Origin: Candidatus Geothrix skivensis
GTDB lineage: Bacteria > Acidobacteriota > Holophagae > Holophagales > Holophagaceae
Assembly (NCBI GenBank): GCA_016721195.1
Contig: JADKIO010000010.1
Coordinates: 1-64,000, forward strand
Direction: 5' to 3'
Length of the DNA stretch: 64,000 bases
A program made the translations under genes and the position numbers. Positions within the stretch are counted from its first letter, which is position 1. The number at the start of each line of letters is the position of its first letter. The notes under the pieces are model-generated. The model saw only the letters and a program-made list of their open reading frames with translations, made no database searches and had not been told where the DNA came from. Below are positions 36,357 through 46,502 of the stretch, in pieces.

Positions 36357-37264
36357 GCGAGGGCACCGTTGGCGGGAGGCAGACCCAAGGCCCGGCGCAA
36401 TGCGCTGGTCAGGGCCGTGGGGTCCTGGCCGGGAACCTGAGCCACAAAGCGGTCGAAGGCACTGCGGCGGCTTTCCGCCACGGCCCCCAGGAGGTCGAGC
36501 AGCCCGGCGCAAAGGGTTGGCCGGTCGCGGGCGCGCAACTGGGCTTCGGACTCCCAAAGGAGGGCCTCGAGGGCCGCCAGGTCGTGGTGTTCGCCCAGGG
36601 TGGTCTGGAGGGCGCGCATGCCCGAGAGGACGGCCTCCGGGGGCTCCGCGAAGGCGCCTTCCAAAGCCTCGAGTGCGTAGCGCAGCTTCTTGATCTTCAC
36701 CCGCGTGCGGTGGAGTGCAGCAGGATCCTCATGGGCTGCCAACTCCGCGAGATGCCCCAGGGCCTGGTGGAGGCGGGGCTCCAGGCAGGCCCAGGCCGCC
36801 CCCTGGAGGGAGATGGCCTGAAAGGGGTGCTGAAGGGACGGAACCTCCAGCAGGCGGCCCAGGTCGGGCAGGCGCAAGTGGTCGAGTTCCCTGGCCATGG
36901 CGCGGCGGGCCTTGGCGCGGCCACGATCCACCTGCTCCAGGAGGCATTCGAGGACGGCCGCCTGGGTGGAGGTGGCGGCATCCCGGTGGTAGGCCTGCAG
37001 GTGCCCGGCGTGGACATCCAGCTCCCGGGTCAGCCCCAGCAGGTCCACCAGGGCCTTCAGGGCACGGCGCTGGGCCTTGTGTCCGGGGTAGTTGTCAGCG
37101 TCCACCAGGTCGAGCACGGCACCCAGGCGCCGGGCGGCCACCCGCACCTGGTGGAGCAGCTCATGCTCGTCGGTCCACCCATCCCTGCCGATAAGCTCCT
37201 GGAGCCGGGCCAGCCGGACCTCTAGGGCGTGATGAAGCAGGATCGCCAGTTCAGCCGGATGCAT
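36353..37264 (-). CDS. CHAD-domain (polyphosphate-binding) protein
   Basis: 303 residues, all helical. CHAD hallmarks are present: HQVRVAARRLGAVLDL, a second basic helix LTRELDVHAGHL, RTRVKIKKLRYALEALEG and TTLGEHHDLAALEALL, with conserved His, Arg and Lys lining a basic channel. CHAD proteins bind inorganic polyphosphate, often at granules. No CYTH phosphatase domain is fused. The kinase downstream overlaps by four bases. The divergent 159-base gap to uvrA holds both promoters. Confidence 0.88.
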   Translation of the reverse strand: MHPAELAILLHHALEVRLARLQELIGRDGWTDEHELLHQVRVAARRLGAVLDLVDADNYPGHKAQRRALKALVDLLGLTRELDVHAGHLQAYHRDAATSTQAAVLECLLEQVDRGRAKARRAMARELDHLRLPDLGRLLEVPSLQHPFQAISLQGAAWACLEPRLHQALGHLAELAAHEDPAALHRTRVKIKKLRYALEALEGAFAEPPEAVLSGMRALQTTLGEHHDLAALEALLWESEAQLRARDRPTLCAGLLDLLGAVAESRRSAFDRFVAQVPGQDPTALTSALRRALGLPPANGALA

Positions 37265-37423
37265 CCCATGATTTTAGAGGCCGTTTCGAAATAGCCAGCG
37301 CTTTTCTGCCCGTTCCCCTAGGGCCCCGTGGGTGGGTTCGCCCCCGGGATGAAATGGTGGTTCCAAGGCGATGACCTAGACACCCTTCGAAAAAGCGAAA
37401 AAATGGCGTAAGCTGAGTGGACC

Positions 37424-40257
<2,834 letters not shown>

Positions 40258-40261
<4 letters not shown>

Positions 40262-40431
40262 GCCAGAAGGTCCACCCGCCCGCCCAGGCCGCTACTCTGG
40301 TCCAGCATCCTGACCAGGTCGGCACCCAGCTTGGCATCCAGGTCCAGGCTCTTCTTGAGCATGCCCACGGCGACCTCGTTCTGGATCTTGGCCTGGTTGA
40401 TGGCAACGGCGCCGGCGGGGGAGATGTTCAC
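40258..40431 (-). CDS. YjfB-family putative motility protein
   Basis: A 57-residue gene starting GTG 40431, with AGAGGTCC upstream. It reads [46 protein letters not shown] and ends GRVDLLA. This pattern (SPAGAVA at the start, a single helix with LKKxLD, and a terminal G-R-hydrophobic-D) matches the small YjfB family found with flagellar genes. It is followed upstream by csrA and fliW, which supports a flagellar context. The stop codons of this gene and uvrA overlap on opposite strands. Confidence 0.72.
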
Positions 40432-40450
40432 TTAGGACCTCTACAGGGGT

Positions 40451-40702
40451 CTATCGGCCCTTGGGGCCGGGACCTTGAGCGGCCCGCAGCAGGGCCGCCG
40501 CGTCCTGGATGCTCACCCGGGTGACCGTGGCGGCCTTGTTCTCGGCGGCAATGGCTTCGAAAACCTCTCGTCGATGGACTTGGACGCTTCGCGGGGCCTT
40601 GATGCCCAGGCGAACCCCATCCTTGGTGATGCCGAGGACGATGACTTCCACCTCGCCGCCGATGACGATGGACTGCTCTGGCTTCCGGGTGATGACGAGC
40701 AT
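40451..40702 (-). CDS. csrA: Carbon storage regulator CsrA (RNA-binding)
   Basis: 83 residues. MLVITRKPEQSIVIGGEVEVIVLG, then VRLGIKAPRSVQVHRREVFEAI: the full CsrA fold with the conserved GIxAPxxVxVHRxE block. It has a somewhat longer C-terminus than usual. It binds GGA motifs in mRNA leaders, classically flagellin mRNA. FliW, its protein antagonist, is encoded 22 bases upstream, giving the known FliW-CsrA switch. Confidence 0.95.
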   Translation of the reverse strand: MLVITRKPEQSIVIGGEVEVIVLGITKDGVRLGIKAPRSVQVHRREVFEAIAAENKAATVTRVSIQDAAALLRAAQGPGPKGR

Positions 40703-40724
40703 CTAAGCAGGCTAACAGAGCCCG

Positions 40725-41159
40725 TCACCTCTGGGCGATGACCGGGTAGCGCAGGGGGAATTTCTCTGAGTTGAGGACGATCTGGAAACCCATCCGGGTC
40801 TTGACGTTGATGACCAGCGGCCCCGCCAGGTTGGTGGTCATCTGCCGGGCATCCTCGGGAATCACCACCAGCGTGAGCACCATGGCCTCTTCGGGGGACT
40901 CCAGGTGGAGGGCTTCCGCCTCCTCCTCGCCCAGGGGCACCTCGTAGTCCTTCTTGATGCAGGCCGGATCGACGCAGACGAAGGACACGTCCTGGGACTC
41001 GGTCGACTGGAGGAACTTCAGGGGATAGGCATCCCCGGGTTCGAAGAGCCGGAAGAGGTTGAGGTTCGGGAAGCCCACCAGCCCCTTGGGAAAGGTGAGG
41101 AGGGTGGCCTCGTCCGGTTCCGGTGCTGGGACTGGGGTCGTTAGGGGATCAGGGGTCAT
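40725..41159 (-). CDS. fliW: Flagellar assembly factor FliW
   Basis: 144 residues from ATG 41159, which overlaps the rnd stop (ATGA); an upstream ATG at 41180 would add seven residues. TLLTFPKGLVGFPNLNLFRLF and PLKFLQSTESQDVSFVCVDP are FliW core blocks, followed by EEAMVLTLVVIPEDARQMTTNLAGPLVIN. FliW binds CsrA and releases it from flagellin mRNA; flagellin in turn binds FliW. No flagellin gene is in the window. Confidence 0.92.
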   Translation of the reverse strand: MTPDPLTTPVPAPEPDEATLLTFPKGLVGFPNLNLFRLFEPGDAYPLKFLQSTESQDVSFVCVDPACIKKDYEVPLGEEEAEALHLESPEEAMVLTLVVIPEDARQMTTNLAGPLVINVKTRMGFQIVLNSEKFPLRYPVIAQR

Positions 41160-42103
41160 GGCCGTCCAGGGTTGTTCCAAATCAACCCATCGGACGATTC
41201 CGGATCTTCCTTAGTTTCCAGGGCCCCGGCGCTGAAAACGTCCCACAGGGCATCGGCCCGCTTCCGGCGGAACCTGGGGTTGGGGATGGTGCGCTCCAGC
41301 TCCTCCTTGCTGCGGGGCGGATGGGCCAGGCGGGCCATGAGCCAGCGGTTGCCCAGTTCCATCACGGCGCCCACGTCCCCTTCGTTGCCCCAGGCCCACC
41401 GGAGCGCTGTCAGCTTCCGGGCCCGCTCCACCGCCAGCTCCCCCAGATGCTTCACCTTCTCGACCACGGGGTCATGCTTGGGGGATGAGTAGCCGCGGAT
41501 GCGCTTCAGCAGGTGGCGCATCTCCTTGGGCAGGCTGGCCAGGCGGGGCCCGATCTCCGGGTGGTCCCGGTGGGCGTCGCACTCATCGGCCAGGATCCTG
41601 AGGAGGGGCAGCAGCAGGGCCGCGTCGCGGCTGGCATAGCTGATCTGGGCCTCCCGCAGGGGGCGGATCATCCAGTTGGAGTCCTGCTCCTCCTTGGGAA
41701 TGTCGAGGCCCAGCTTGAGCTTGGCCATGGTCTTGAGGCCCGGCTGGGGGTAGCCCAGGGCCCGGGAGAGCAGCATGGTGTCGAAGATGCTCTCGGGCAC
41801 CACGTCGTAGAGCCGCTTGAAGACGATGCCGTCCCCGGAGAAATCGTGGACGATCCAGGGCACCTGGGCCATGGCCTGCAGGGCGGGTCGCATGAGGCCG
41901 GCCAAAGGGAGTGGGTCCACCAGCCAGGCCTGGTCGTGGGTGGCCACCTGCATGAGCGCCAGCACGCAGTGGTGCATGCCCGTGAGGCTGCACTCGATGT
42001 CCACGGACAGCACACCGGCCTTGTGCCAAAGCGGCAGTGCCTCCTGCAGCTTTTCAGGGGTATCCACGAAGGTGGTGGGAAGGTCGAAGTGGTCAAGCAC
42101 CAT
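41156..42103 (-). CDS. rnd: Ribonuclease D-like 3'-5' exonuclease
   Basis: 315 residues. DEDDy exonuclease motifs: VLSVDIECSLTG (Asp, Glu), VHDFSGDGIVFKRLYDV (second Asp), and YASRDAALLLPLLRIL (Tyr, Asp). A C-terminal HRDC-like helical part follows. Processes tRNA and other structured RNA ends. ATG 42103 is the first start in a good context; the frame stays open upstream but there it faces the GDT1 gene. Coupled to fliW by a four-base overlap. Confidence 0.85.
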   Translation of the reverse strand: MVLDHFDLPTTFVDTPEKLQEALPLWHKAGVLSVDIECSLTGMHHCVLALMQVATHDQAWLVDPLPLAGLMRPALQAMAQVPWIVHDFSGDGIVFKRLYDVVPESIFDTMLLSRALGYPQPGLKTMAKLKLGLDIPKEEQDSNWMIRPLREAQISYASRDAALLLPLLRILADECDAHRDHPEIGPRLASLPKEMRHLLKRIRGYSSPKHDPVVEKVKHLGELAVERARKLTALRWAWGNEGDVGAVMELGNRWLMARLAHPPRSKEELERTIPNPRFRRKRADALWDVFSAGALETKEDPESSDGLIWNNPGRP

Positions 42104-42170
42104 ATGATCAGTGTGCCGCAAGAGGGGCTCCGATACGCTGGTGTGTCCGTCACGAATTTTGGGGAACACC

Positions 42171-42440
42171 ATGAACCGATCGCTCTTCTGGACCACCTTC
42201 GGTACCGTCTTCCTGGCGGAAGTCGGCGACAAGACCCAGCTCGCGGCCATGACGGCCACGGTGCGCAGTGGGCAGATCTGGACGGTGTTCCTCGCCGCCA
42301 GCGCGGCCCTGGTCTGCGCCACGGCCATCGGCGTGGCCTTGGGCGGCGTCCTGTTCAAATACATCCCCGAGGCCGCCATCAAGTGGACCGCGGGGATGGC
42401 CTTCATCGCGGTGGGACTGTGGGTGCTGATCAAGGGTTGA
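42171..42440 (+). CDS. GDT1/UPF0016-family membrane protein, single-repeat form
   Basis: 89 residues with ATG 42171 and GGGGAA upstream. Three helices; the first carries the family motif FLAEVGDKTQLAAM, with Glu and Asp that bind Mn2+ or Ca2+. Usual GDT1/MneA proteins contain two such repeats with two motifs; here only one is present, so a homodimer would be needed to form a full transporter. Probable cation (Mn2+) export. The stop overlaps the next gene. Confidence 0.85.
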   Translation: MNRSLFWTTFGTVFLAEVGDKTQLAAMTATVRSGQIWTVFLAASAALVCATAIGVALGGVLFKYIPEAAIKWTAGMAFIAVGLWVLIKG

Positions 42441-42820
42441 CCCGGCTCTTCTTCGACGGGGACTGTGGGATGTGCCAGAGCGCGGTGCAGTTCGTGGCGC
42501 GCCAGGACCGCTCGGACGGACTCCGCTTCGCACCGCTGGGCGGGCCGACCTGCCGGCGTCTGCTTCCAGAGAGCGTGAGGACCGGCCTACCGGACAGCCT
42601 GGTGGTGTTGACCCCAGCCGGAACCCTGCTGGTTCGGTCGGACGCGGTGATCCATCTGCTGCGACGGATGGGTCCGGCAGGGCGTCTCGGGGGATTCCTC
42701 CTGTCCTGCCTTCCGGGCTGCCTTCGGGACTGGGCTTACGGGCTGATAGCCGGCCAGCGAAGCAGGAACATCGGCTGTGCCCGGATCTCTCATTCCCGTG
42801 ACGACCGGTTCGAACCATAG
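42437..42820 (+). CDS. DCC-family (DUF393) thiol-disulfide oxidoreductase
   Basis: 127 residues from TTG 42437, overlapping the GDT1 stop by four bases. Begins TRLFFDGDCGMCQSAVQFVARQD, the DxDCxxC motif that names the DCC family, then FAPLGG and SDAVIHLLRRMG. It has a thioredoxin-like fold, and family members are annotated as thiol-disulfide oxidoreductases. Coupled expression with a cation transporter is notable. The function is otherwise unknown. Confidence 0.82.
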   Translation: MTRLFFDGDCGMCQSAVQFVARQDRSDGLRFAPLGGPTCRRLLPESVRTGLPDSLVVLTPAGTLLVRSDAVIHLLRRMGPAGRLGGFLLSCLPGCLRDWAYGLIAGQRSRNIGCARISHSRDDRFEP

Positions 42821-42975
42821 AAATAAAAAAATGTCACAATGCCACACGGGGTCGCACCGAAAGGATTAACAACAGCACTTTGGCCCTGACCGGAACCGTC
42901 CGCGATGGCCATGTCCTGTTCCACACCCAGGCCGCAAGGCGGCCCCAGCTGCGGCTTCGTCCGCACGGAGGATTC
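42821..42975 (+). promoter_or_regulatory. Leader of the Hvf-type cluster with alternative hairpins
   Basis: AT-rich start (AAATAAAAAAATGTCAC, about 42824-42841) likely marks the promoter, but -35/-10 boxes are unclear. Downstream, GGCCGC/GCGGCC form a hairpin at 42930-42944, while GCCGCA (42931-42936) can instead pair with TGCGGC (42950-42955). The two folds exclude each other. A good ribosome site (GGAGG, 42968-42972) precedes the ATG at 42976. Confidence 0.4.
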
Positions 42976-43317
42976 ATGTTCACGAAGTTGATCGGCGCCG
43001 CCACCCTGTTCACCGCTGGTTCCCTGATGGCCGGTGGGACCGGCACCGTGGGCGCCACCCCCGTCCAGGCCTTCGGCGCCGAGGCAGCCCTGACCCAGGC
43101 CGGCGAGTGCGGAGCCAAGGACGGCAAGGAAGAGGGCAAGGCCCCCGCGAAGGCCAAGGACGGCAAGTCCAAGGACGCTTCCTGCGGCAAGGGCACCTGT
43201 GGCAGCAAGGACAAGAAGGGCAAGAAGGACGGTTCCTGCGGGAAGGACAAGAAGGCCAAGGAGGGTACCTGCGGCAAGGACCACAAGGACGGCTCCTGCG
43301 GCAAGGAAAAGAAGTAG
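42976..43317 (+). CDS. hvfA: HvfA/BufA-like RiPP precursor: secreted Lys-rich peptide with six Cys-Gly motifs
   Basis: 113 residues. Signal peptide residues 1-34 (FTKLIGAATLFTAGSLMA). The mature part is low-complexity Lys, Gly, Asp, Ala. It has cysteines at 45, 70, 75, 88, 99 and 108, every one followed by Gly; the last five have Ser or Thr before the Cys (ASCGK, GTCGS, GSCGK, GTCGK, GSCGK). HvfA precursors carry repeated EGKCG motifs whose cysteines are converted by a DUF692 enzyme into copper-binding heterocycles. A DUF692 gene and its HvfC-like partner follow directly, so this is very probably their substrate. The Ser/Thr-Cys-Gly form differs from the classical motif. Confidence 0.82.
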   Translation: MFTKLIGAATLFTAGSLMAGGTGTVGATPVQAFGAEAALTQAGECGAKDGKEEGKAPAKAKDGKSKDASCGKGTCGSKDKKGKKDGSCGKDKKAKEGTCGKDHKDGSCGKEKK

Positions 43318-43333
43318 CTGGCTGGAGGACGCC

Positions 43334-44185
43334 ATGACTCAGGACAGGTTCACCGGCGTGGGGCTTGGGCTTCGCCGCCCACACCTCGAGCAGGTCGCGT
43401 GCATGGATCACCATGGCGTGCCCTTCTGGGAAACCTGTCCTGAGAACGTGGTCGGAGATGGGGGCCGCCAACATCGGCTGGCCTGCGCCATCCTGGACCG
43501 GGATCCCGTCCTCACCCACGGGCTCACCATCTCGGTGGGTGGCTTCGACGCCTGGGACGAGGACTACCTGCGGGACCTTGGCGACTTCCTGATCCGCACG
43601 GGGACCCCCTGGCACTCCGAACACCTCTGCTTCACCAGCGTGGACGCCAACTGCCTGCACGAGCTGCTGCCACTGCCCTTCACCCGGGAAGCCGTGCGGC
43701 ATACCATCAAGCGGGCCAGAGACCTGCAGTCCCGGCTCCCCGTGCCCCTGCTGCTCGAGAACATCACCTACTACGCCGAACTGGGAGCCGCCGAGATGGA
43801 CGAGGCGGATTTCATCACGGCCGTGCTCGAGGGCGCGGAGGTGGGCTGGCTGCTGGATGTGAACAACGTCTACGTGAACGCCCTCAACTTCGGCTTTGAT
43901 CCGAAGGAATGGCTGGCGCGCATGCCACTGGATCGGGTGGTCCAGCTTCACATCGCAGGGCACAAGAAGTTCGGTGGTCTCACGGTGGATACCCACGGCG
44001 CGGAGGTGATCGATCCGGTCATCGACCTCATGCAGTGGACCCTGGCGCGCTTGGGCAGGCCCGTGCCCGTGCTGCTGGAGCGCGACAACCACATTCCCGA
44101 CTTCGATATCCTGCTGGCGGAGCGGCTTCGCTTGCAGCGGGCCTACGACGCGGCACTGGCCGCAGTGGAAGTTCGCCATGACTGA
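43334..44185 (+). CDS. hvfB: DUF692-family multinuclear non-heme iron oxidative enzyme (HvfB/BufB-like)
   Basis: 283 residues. TIM-barrel DUF692 landmarks: GVGLGLRRPHLEQV, THGLTISVGGFD (His62), WHSEHLCF (His94, His97), LPLPFTREAV, LLLENITYY (Glu142, Asn143), GWLLDVNNVYVNALN (Asp175), LHIAGHKKF (His206, His210), VDTHGAEV (Asp219, His221) and LLERDNHIPD (Glu249). These polar residues form the two- or three-iron site known from MbnB. The enzyme should modify cysteines of the upstream precursor. It starts 16 bases after the precursor gene and overlaps the partner gene by eight bases. Confidence 0.9.
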   Translation: MTQDRFTGVGLGLRRPHLEQVACMDHHGVPFWETCPENVVGDGGRQHRLACAILDRDPVLTHGLTISVGGFDAWDEDYLRDLGDFLIRTGTPWHSEHLCFTSVDANCLHELLPLPFTREAVRHTIKRARDLQSRLPVPLLLENITYYAELGAAEMDEADFITAVLEGAEVGWLLDVNNVYVNALNFGFDPKEWLARMPLDRVVQLHIAGHKKFGGLTVDTHGAEVIDPVIDLMQWTLARLGRPVPVLLERDNHIPDFDILLAERLRLQRAYDAALAAVEVRHD

Positions 44186-44960
44186 AACCCGGACCCTCCA
44201 CCTGCAGCGGGCCATGGCCTCCCTGGTGCTGGATGCGGACGAGGCAGCCCTCGAGGCGGATCCCGGTCGCGCCGCCCGGCGACACGGCCTCTCCGGGGCC
44301 GATCAGCGTGCCTTCCGCGAACAGGGCGAGGCGATGCTGACCTACCGCGAGCTGGCCCGCATGAGCCTCATCGAGCCCCTGGAGGAGATGTTCCCGGTGC
44401 TGAAGGCGCTGCTGGAATCCGAAGAGCGCTGGGACCCCTGCGTGCAAGCCTTCCTGGATGCCCGGCTGATCCGCAGCGGCCACTACCGCGACATCGCTCC
44501 CACCTTTCTCGGCTGGCTGGCTACCACCGGGTGGGGGCAGGAGCGGTGGCCCTTCCTCCTCGAGCTGGCCCACGCCGAGATCCTCGAGGTGCTGGTGGCC
44601 CGGTTCCCGGAGGCGGACCCGCCGGAGGGGCTGCACGCCGAGCCCGGCCCGGGCGACCTCGTCGTCCTGGCCCCCGCCACCCAGATCGTGTCCTATTCCC
44701 ACGCGGTCCATTCCGTGACCGAAGACGCCCCAGTACCCGAGGTCCGGCCCACCCACCTCATCGCCTTCCGGAACGGGGATGGAGAGGCCCGATTGATGGA
44801 GCTGACCCCAGCCACCGCCGCCCTCCTGGTTCAGGCCCAGTCGCGACCCCTGGGGGATGCCGCCACCGCGCTGACCATCCCCGACCTCGCCCCGGTCCTG
44901 GACCTCCTGAATGACCTTCGTCGCGATGGTGCCATCGCAGGATTCCAAACCCCCACCTAG
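44178..44960 (+). CDS. hvfC: HvfC/BufC-like partner protein (DUF2063-type)
   Basis: 260 residues. N-terminal helical domain (LHLQRAMASLVL, FREQGEAMLTYRELARMSLIEPLEEMFPVLKALL, ARLIRSGHYRDIAPTFLGWL), typical of the DUF2063 domain that accompanies DUF692 enzymes, and a C-terminal domain (TQIVSYSHAVHSVTED...THLIAFRNGDGEARLMELTPATAALLVQA). The partner delivers the precursor or completes the active complex. Overlap with the enzyme gene (ATG 44178 inside its last codons) points to a fixed ratio of the two proteins. Confidence 0.85.
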   Translation: MTETRTLHLQRAMASLVLDADEAALEADPGRAARRHGLSGADQRAFREQGEAMLTYRELARMSLIEPLEEMFPVLKALLESEERWDPCVQAFLDARLIRSGHYRDIAPTFLGWLATTGWGQERWPFLLELAHAEILEVLVARFPEADPPEGLHAEPGPGDLVVLAPATQIVSYSHAVHSVTEDAPVPEVRPTHLIAFRNGDGEARLMELTPATAALLVQAQSRPLGDAATALTIPDLAPVLDLLNDLRRDGAIAGFQTPT

Positions 44961-44974
44961 CCCAAGAGGCCCCC

Positions 44975-45592
44975 ATGCGTTTCCGCTTGCTTCTGCCGGC
45001 CCTGCTGCTGGCGCTGCCGCTCTCTGCCCAGACCAGGGTCTTCCGCCTGGATGAAAACCACACGGTGTTCGGCTTCAAGGCCGCGACCCTCCTCTTCGAT
45101 GTGCCGGGCCGGTTCATGAAGTTCAGCGCCGACATTCAGGGCGATCCCGCCACGCTGGAGGGCGCCAAGGTCCGCATCGTGATCGACGCCAAGTCCCTCA
45201 ACACGGCCAACAAGGGCCGCGACGAGCACCTGCGCTCCGAGGACTTCTTTGATGTGGCCAAGCACCCGAAGATCACTTTCACCTCGACGGATGTCCGGAA
45301 GGAGGGCGACAAGGTTCGCGTCCAGGGCACTCTGGAGATGCACGGGGTCGGTAAGGAATTGACCCTCACTTTCGAGCCCGCGGAGGGCATGAACGGGGCC
45401 GGAGTGCGCACCTGGTCCTACCGCACGGTGATGCCGCTGGATCGCCTTGACTTCGGGGTGGGAGCCGAAAGCGTGGCTGCCAAGATCAGCCTGAAGCGGC
45501 AGGTCGAGATGAATCTGCTGCTGGTGGGTTTCTTCGAGGAGCCCATGGCGCCAACGAGACCGGGGAAGGCGAAGCAGGCCCCCAAGAAGTAG
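44975..45592 (+). CDS. Exported YceI-family lipid-binding-like protein
   Basis: 205 residues with signal peptide RFRLLLPALLLALPLSAQ. YceI blocks: FRLDENHTVFGFKAATLLFDVPGRF, SLNTANKGRDEHLRSEDFFDVAKHPKITF, VQGTLEMHGVGKELTLTF. The lipocalin-like barrel of the family binds isoprenoids. A Lys-rich tail (RPGKAKQAPKK) extends the C-terminus. It is 14 bases after hvfC, so it belongs to the cluster, which is unusual; a role in protecting the modified peptide or the envelope is only a guess. Confidence 0.88.
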   Translation: MRFRLLLPALLLALPLSAQTRVFRLDENHTVFGFKAATLLFDVPGRFMKFSADIQGDPATLEGAKVRIVIDAKSLNTANKGRDEHLRSEDFFDVAKHPKITFTSTDVRKEGDKVRVQGTLEMHGVGKELTLTFEPAEGMNGAGVRTWSYRTVMPLDRLDFGVGAESVAAKISLKRQVEMNLLLVGFFEEPMAPTRPGKAKQAPKK

Positions 45593-45633
45593 CGCTTGTC
45601 GCGAACCCCGCCGCCGCCGACACTGGCAGCGGC

Positions 45634-46251
45634 ATGACGGGATCCTCTTCGACTGAAACAGAGCTGGTCCAGCGGGCCGCCCGGGGCGACTCCGATGCCT
45701 TCGGCGCGCTGGTTCAGCCCCACCTTTCCCTGTTCCACAACGGGATCCACCGCATTCTCGGCAACATGGCCGATACCCAGGATGCGCTGCAGGACGCCCT
45801 CATGAGCATGCACCGGGATCTGCCCAAGTTCGAAGGTCGCAGCCGATTCAGCAGCTGGGGTTATAGGATCTGCCTGAACGCGGCCCTGATGGCCCGGAGG
45901 AGCCGGGTGCGGGTCCACGACATGGAACGCCCCGAACCCCTGGCCCTGGGCCCCTTTGATGAGCGCGGCCACCACCAGGGGATGGACCACCTTCCGGAAT
46001 GGCAAGTGGAGGCCCAGGCCCACGATCTCGTCGAAAAGCAGGAGCTGCGGGAATGCCTGAACCGCGCTCTGGACGAGCTGCCGGACAGCCATCGGATCGT
46101 GTTCGTGCTGAAGGATCTGGAGGACTGGGACACGGAGGATATCGCCCGGCACCTGCAGCTCACCCCAGGCACGGTCCGGCAGCGGCTCCACCGTTCGCGG
46201 GTGCTGCTCCAGGCGCGTCTGCGCACGTTTGTCCTCGGAGGCAGCCCATGA
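45634..46251 (+). CDS. ECF-type RNA polymerase sigma factor
   Basis: 205 residues. Region 2: ELVQRAARGDSDAFGALV, ADTQDALQDALMSMHRDLPKFEGRSRFSSWGYRICLN. Region 4: LDELPDSHRIVFVLKDLEDWDTEDIARHLQLTPGTVRQRLHRSRVLLQARL. Region 3 is absent, as in ECF factors. It follows YceI by 41 bases and overlaps a zinc-finger anti-sigma gene. ECF/anti-sigma pairs are commonly found with DUF692 clusters that answer metal stress, so it may control the cluster from 42976. Confidence 0.92.
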   Translation: MTGSSSTETELVQRAARGDSDAFGALVQPHLSLFHNGIHRILGNMADTQDALQDALMSMHRDLPKFEGRSRFSSWGYRICLNAALMARRSRVRVHDMERPEPLALGPFDERGHHQGMDHLPEWQVEAQAHDLVEKQELRECLNRALDELPDSHRIVFVLKDLEDWDTEDIARHLQLTPGTVRQRLHRSRVLLQARLRTFVLGGSP

Positions 46252-46502
46252 GTCTCCTGCCCTCCTGCCAACAGGTCCAGACCGAGCTCACCGAGTACGC
46301 CGAAGGCGCGCTTCCCCTTCCCCGCAGGATCGGCATCTGGGTCCATCTGCTGCTTTGCAGGGTCTGCGCGGGCTTCCTGCGGGGCCTCAGGGCTATGCCG
46401 GGACTGGCAAAGCGATCCCTGGCCCCGCCCGAATTGACGCCAGAGGATGCCACCAGGGCCCTGGCCGAGGTTCAGGCCGCCTTGAAGCGGAAGAACTCCT
46501 AG
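46248..46502 (+). CDS. Zinc-binding anti-sigma factor (zf-HC2/ZAS type)
   Basis: 84 residues from ATG 46248, overlapping the sigma gene by four bases. SCQQVQTELTEYAEGALP is followed by WVHLLLCRVC: the His-x3-Cys-x2-Cys zinc motif of the anti-sigma domain, with an upstream Cys as fourth ligand. There is no obvious membrane helix, so it is probably cytoplasmic and redox- or metal-sensitive. It should hold the ECF factor inactive until zinc is lost or displaced. Its stop overlaps the convergent metallophosphoesterase stop by four bases. Confidence 0.85.
   Translation: MSLLPSCQQVQTELTEYAEGALPLPRRIGIWVHLLLCRVCAGFLRGLRAMPGLAKRSLAPPELTPEDATRALAEVQAALKRKNS

Noticed and set aside
43180..43317. Repeating DNA pattern in the precursor gene suggested a repeat array or CRISPR.
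   Set aside because: The units are uneven, in frame, and encode Cys-Gly-Lys motifs of a secreted peptide; there are no spacers.
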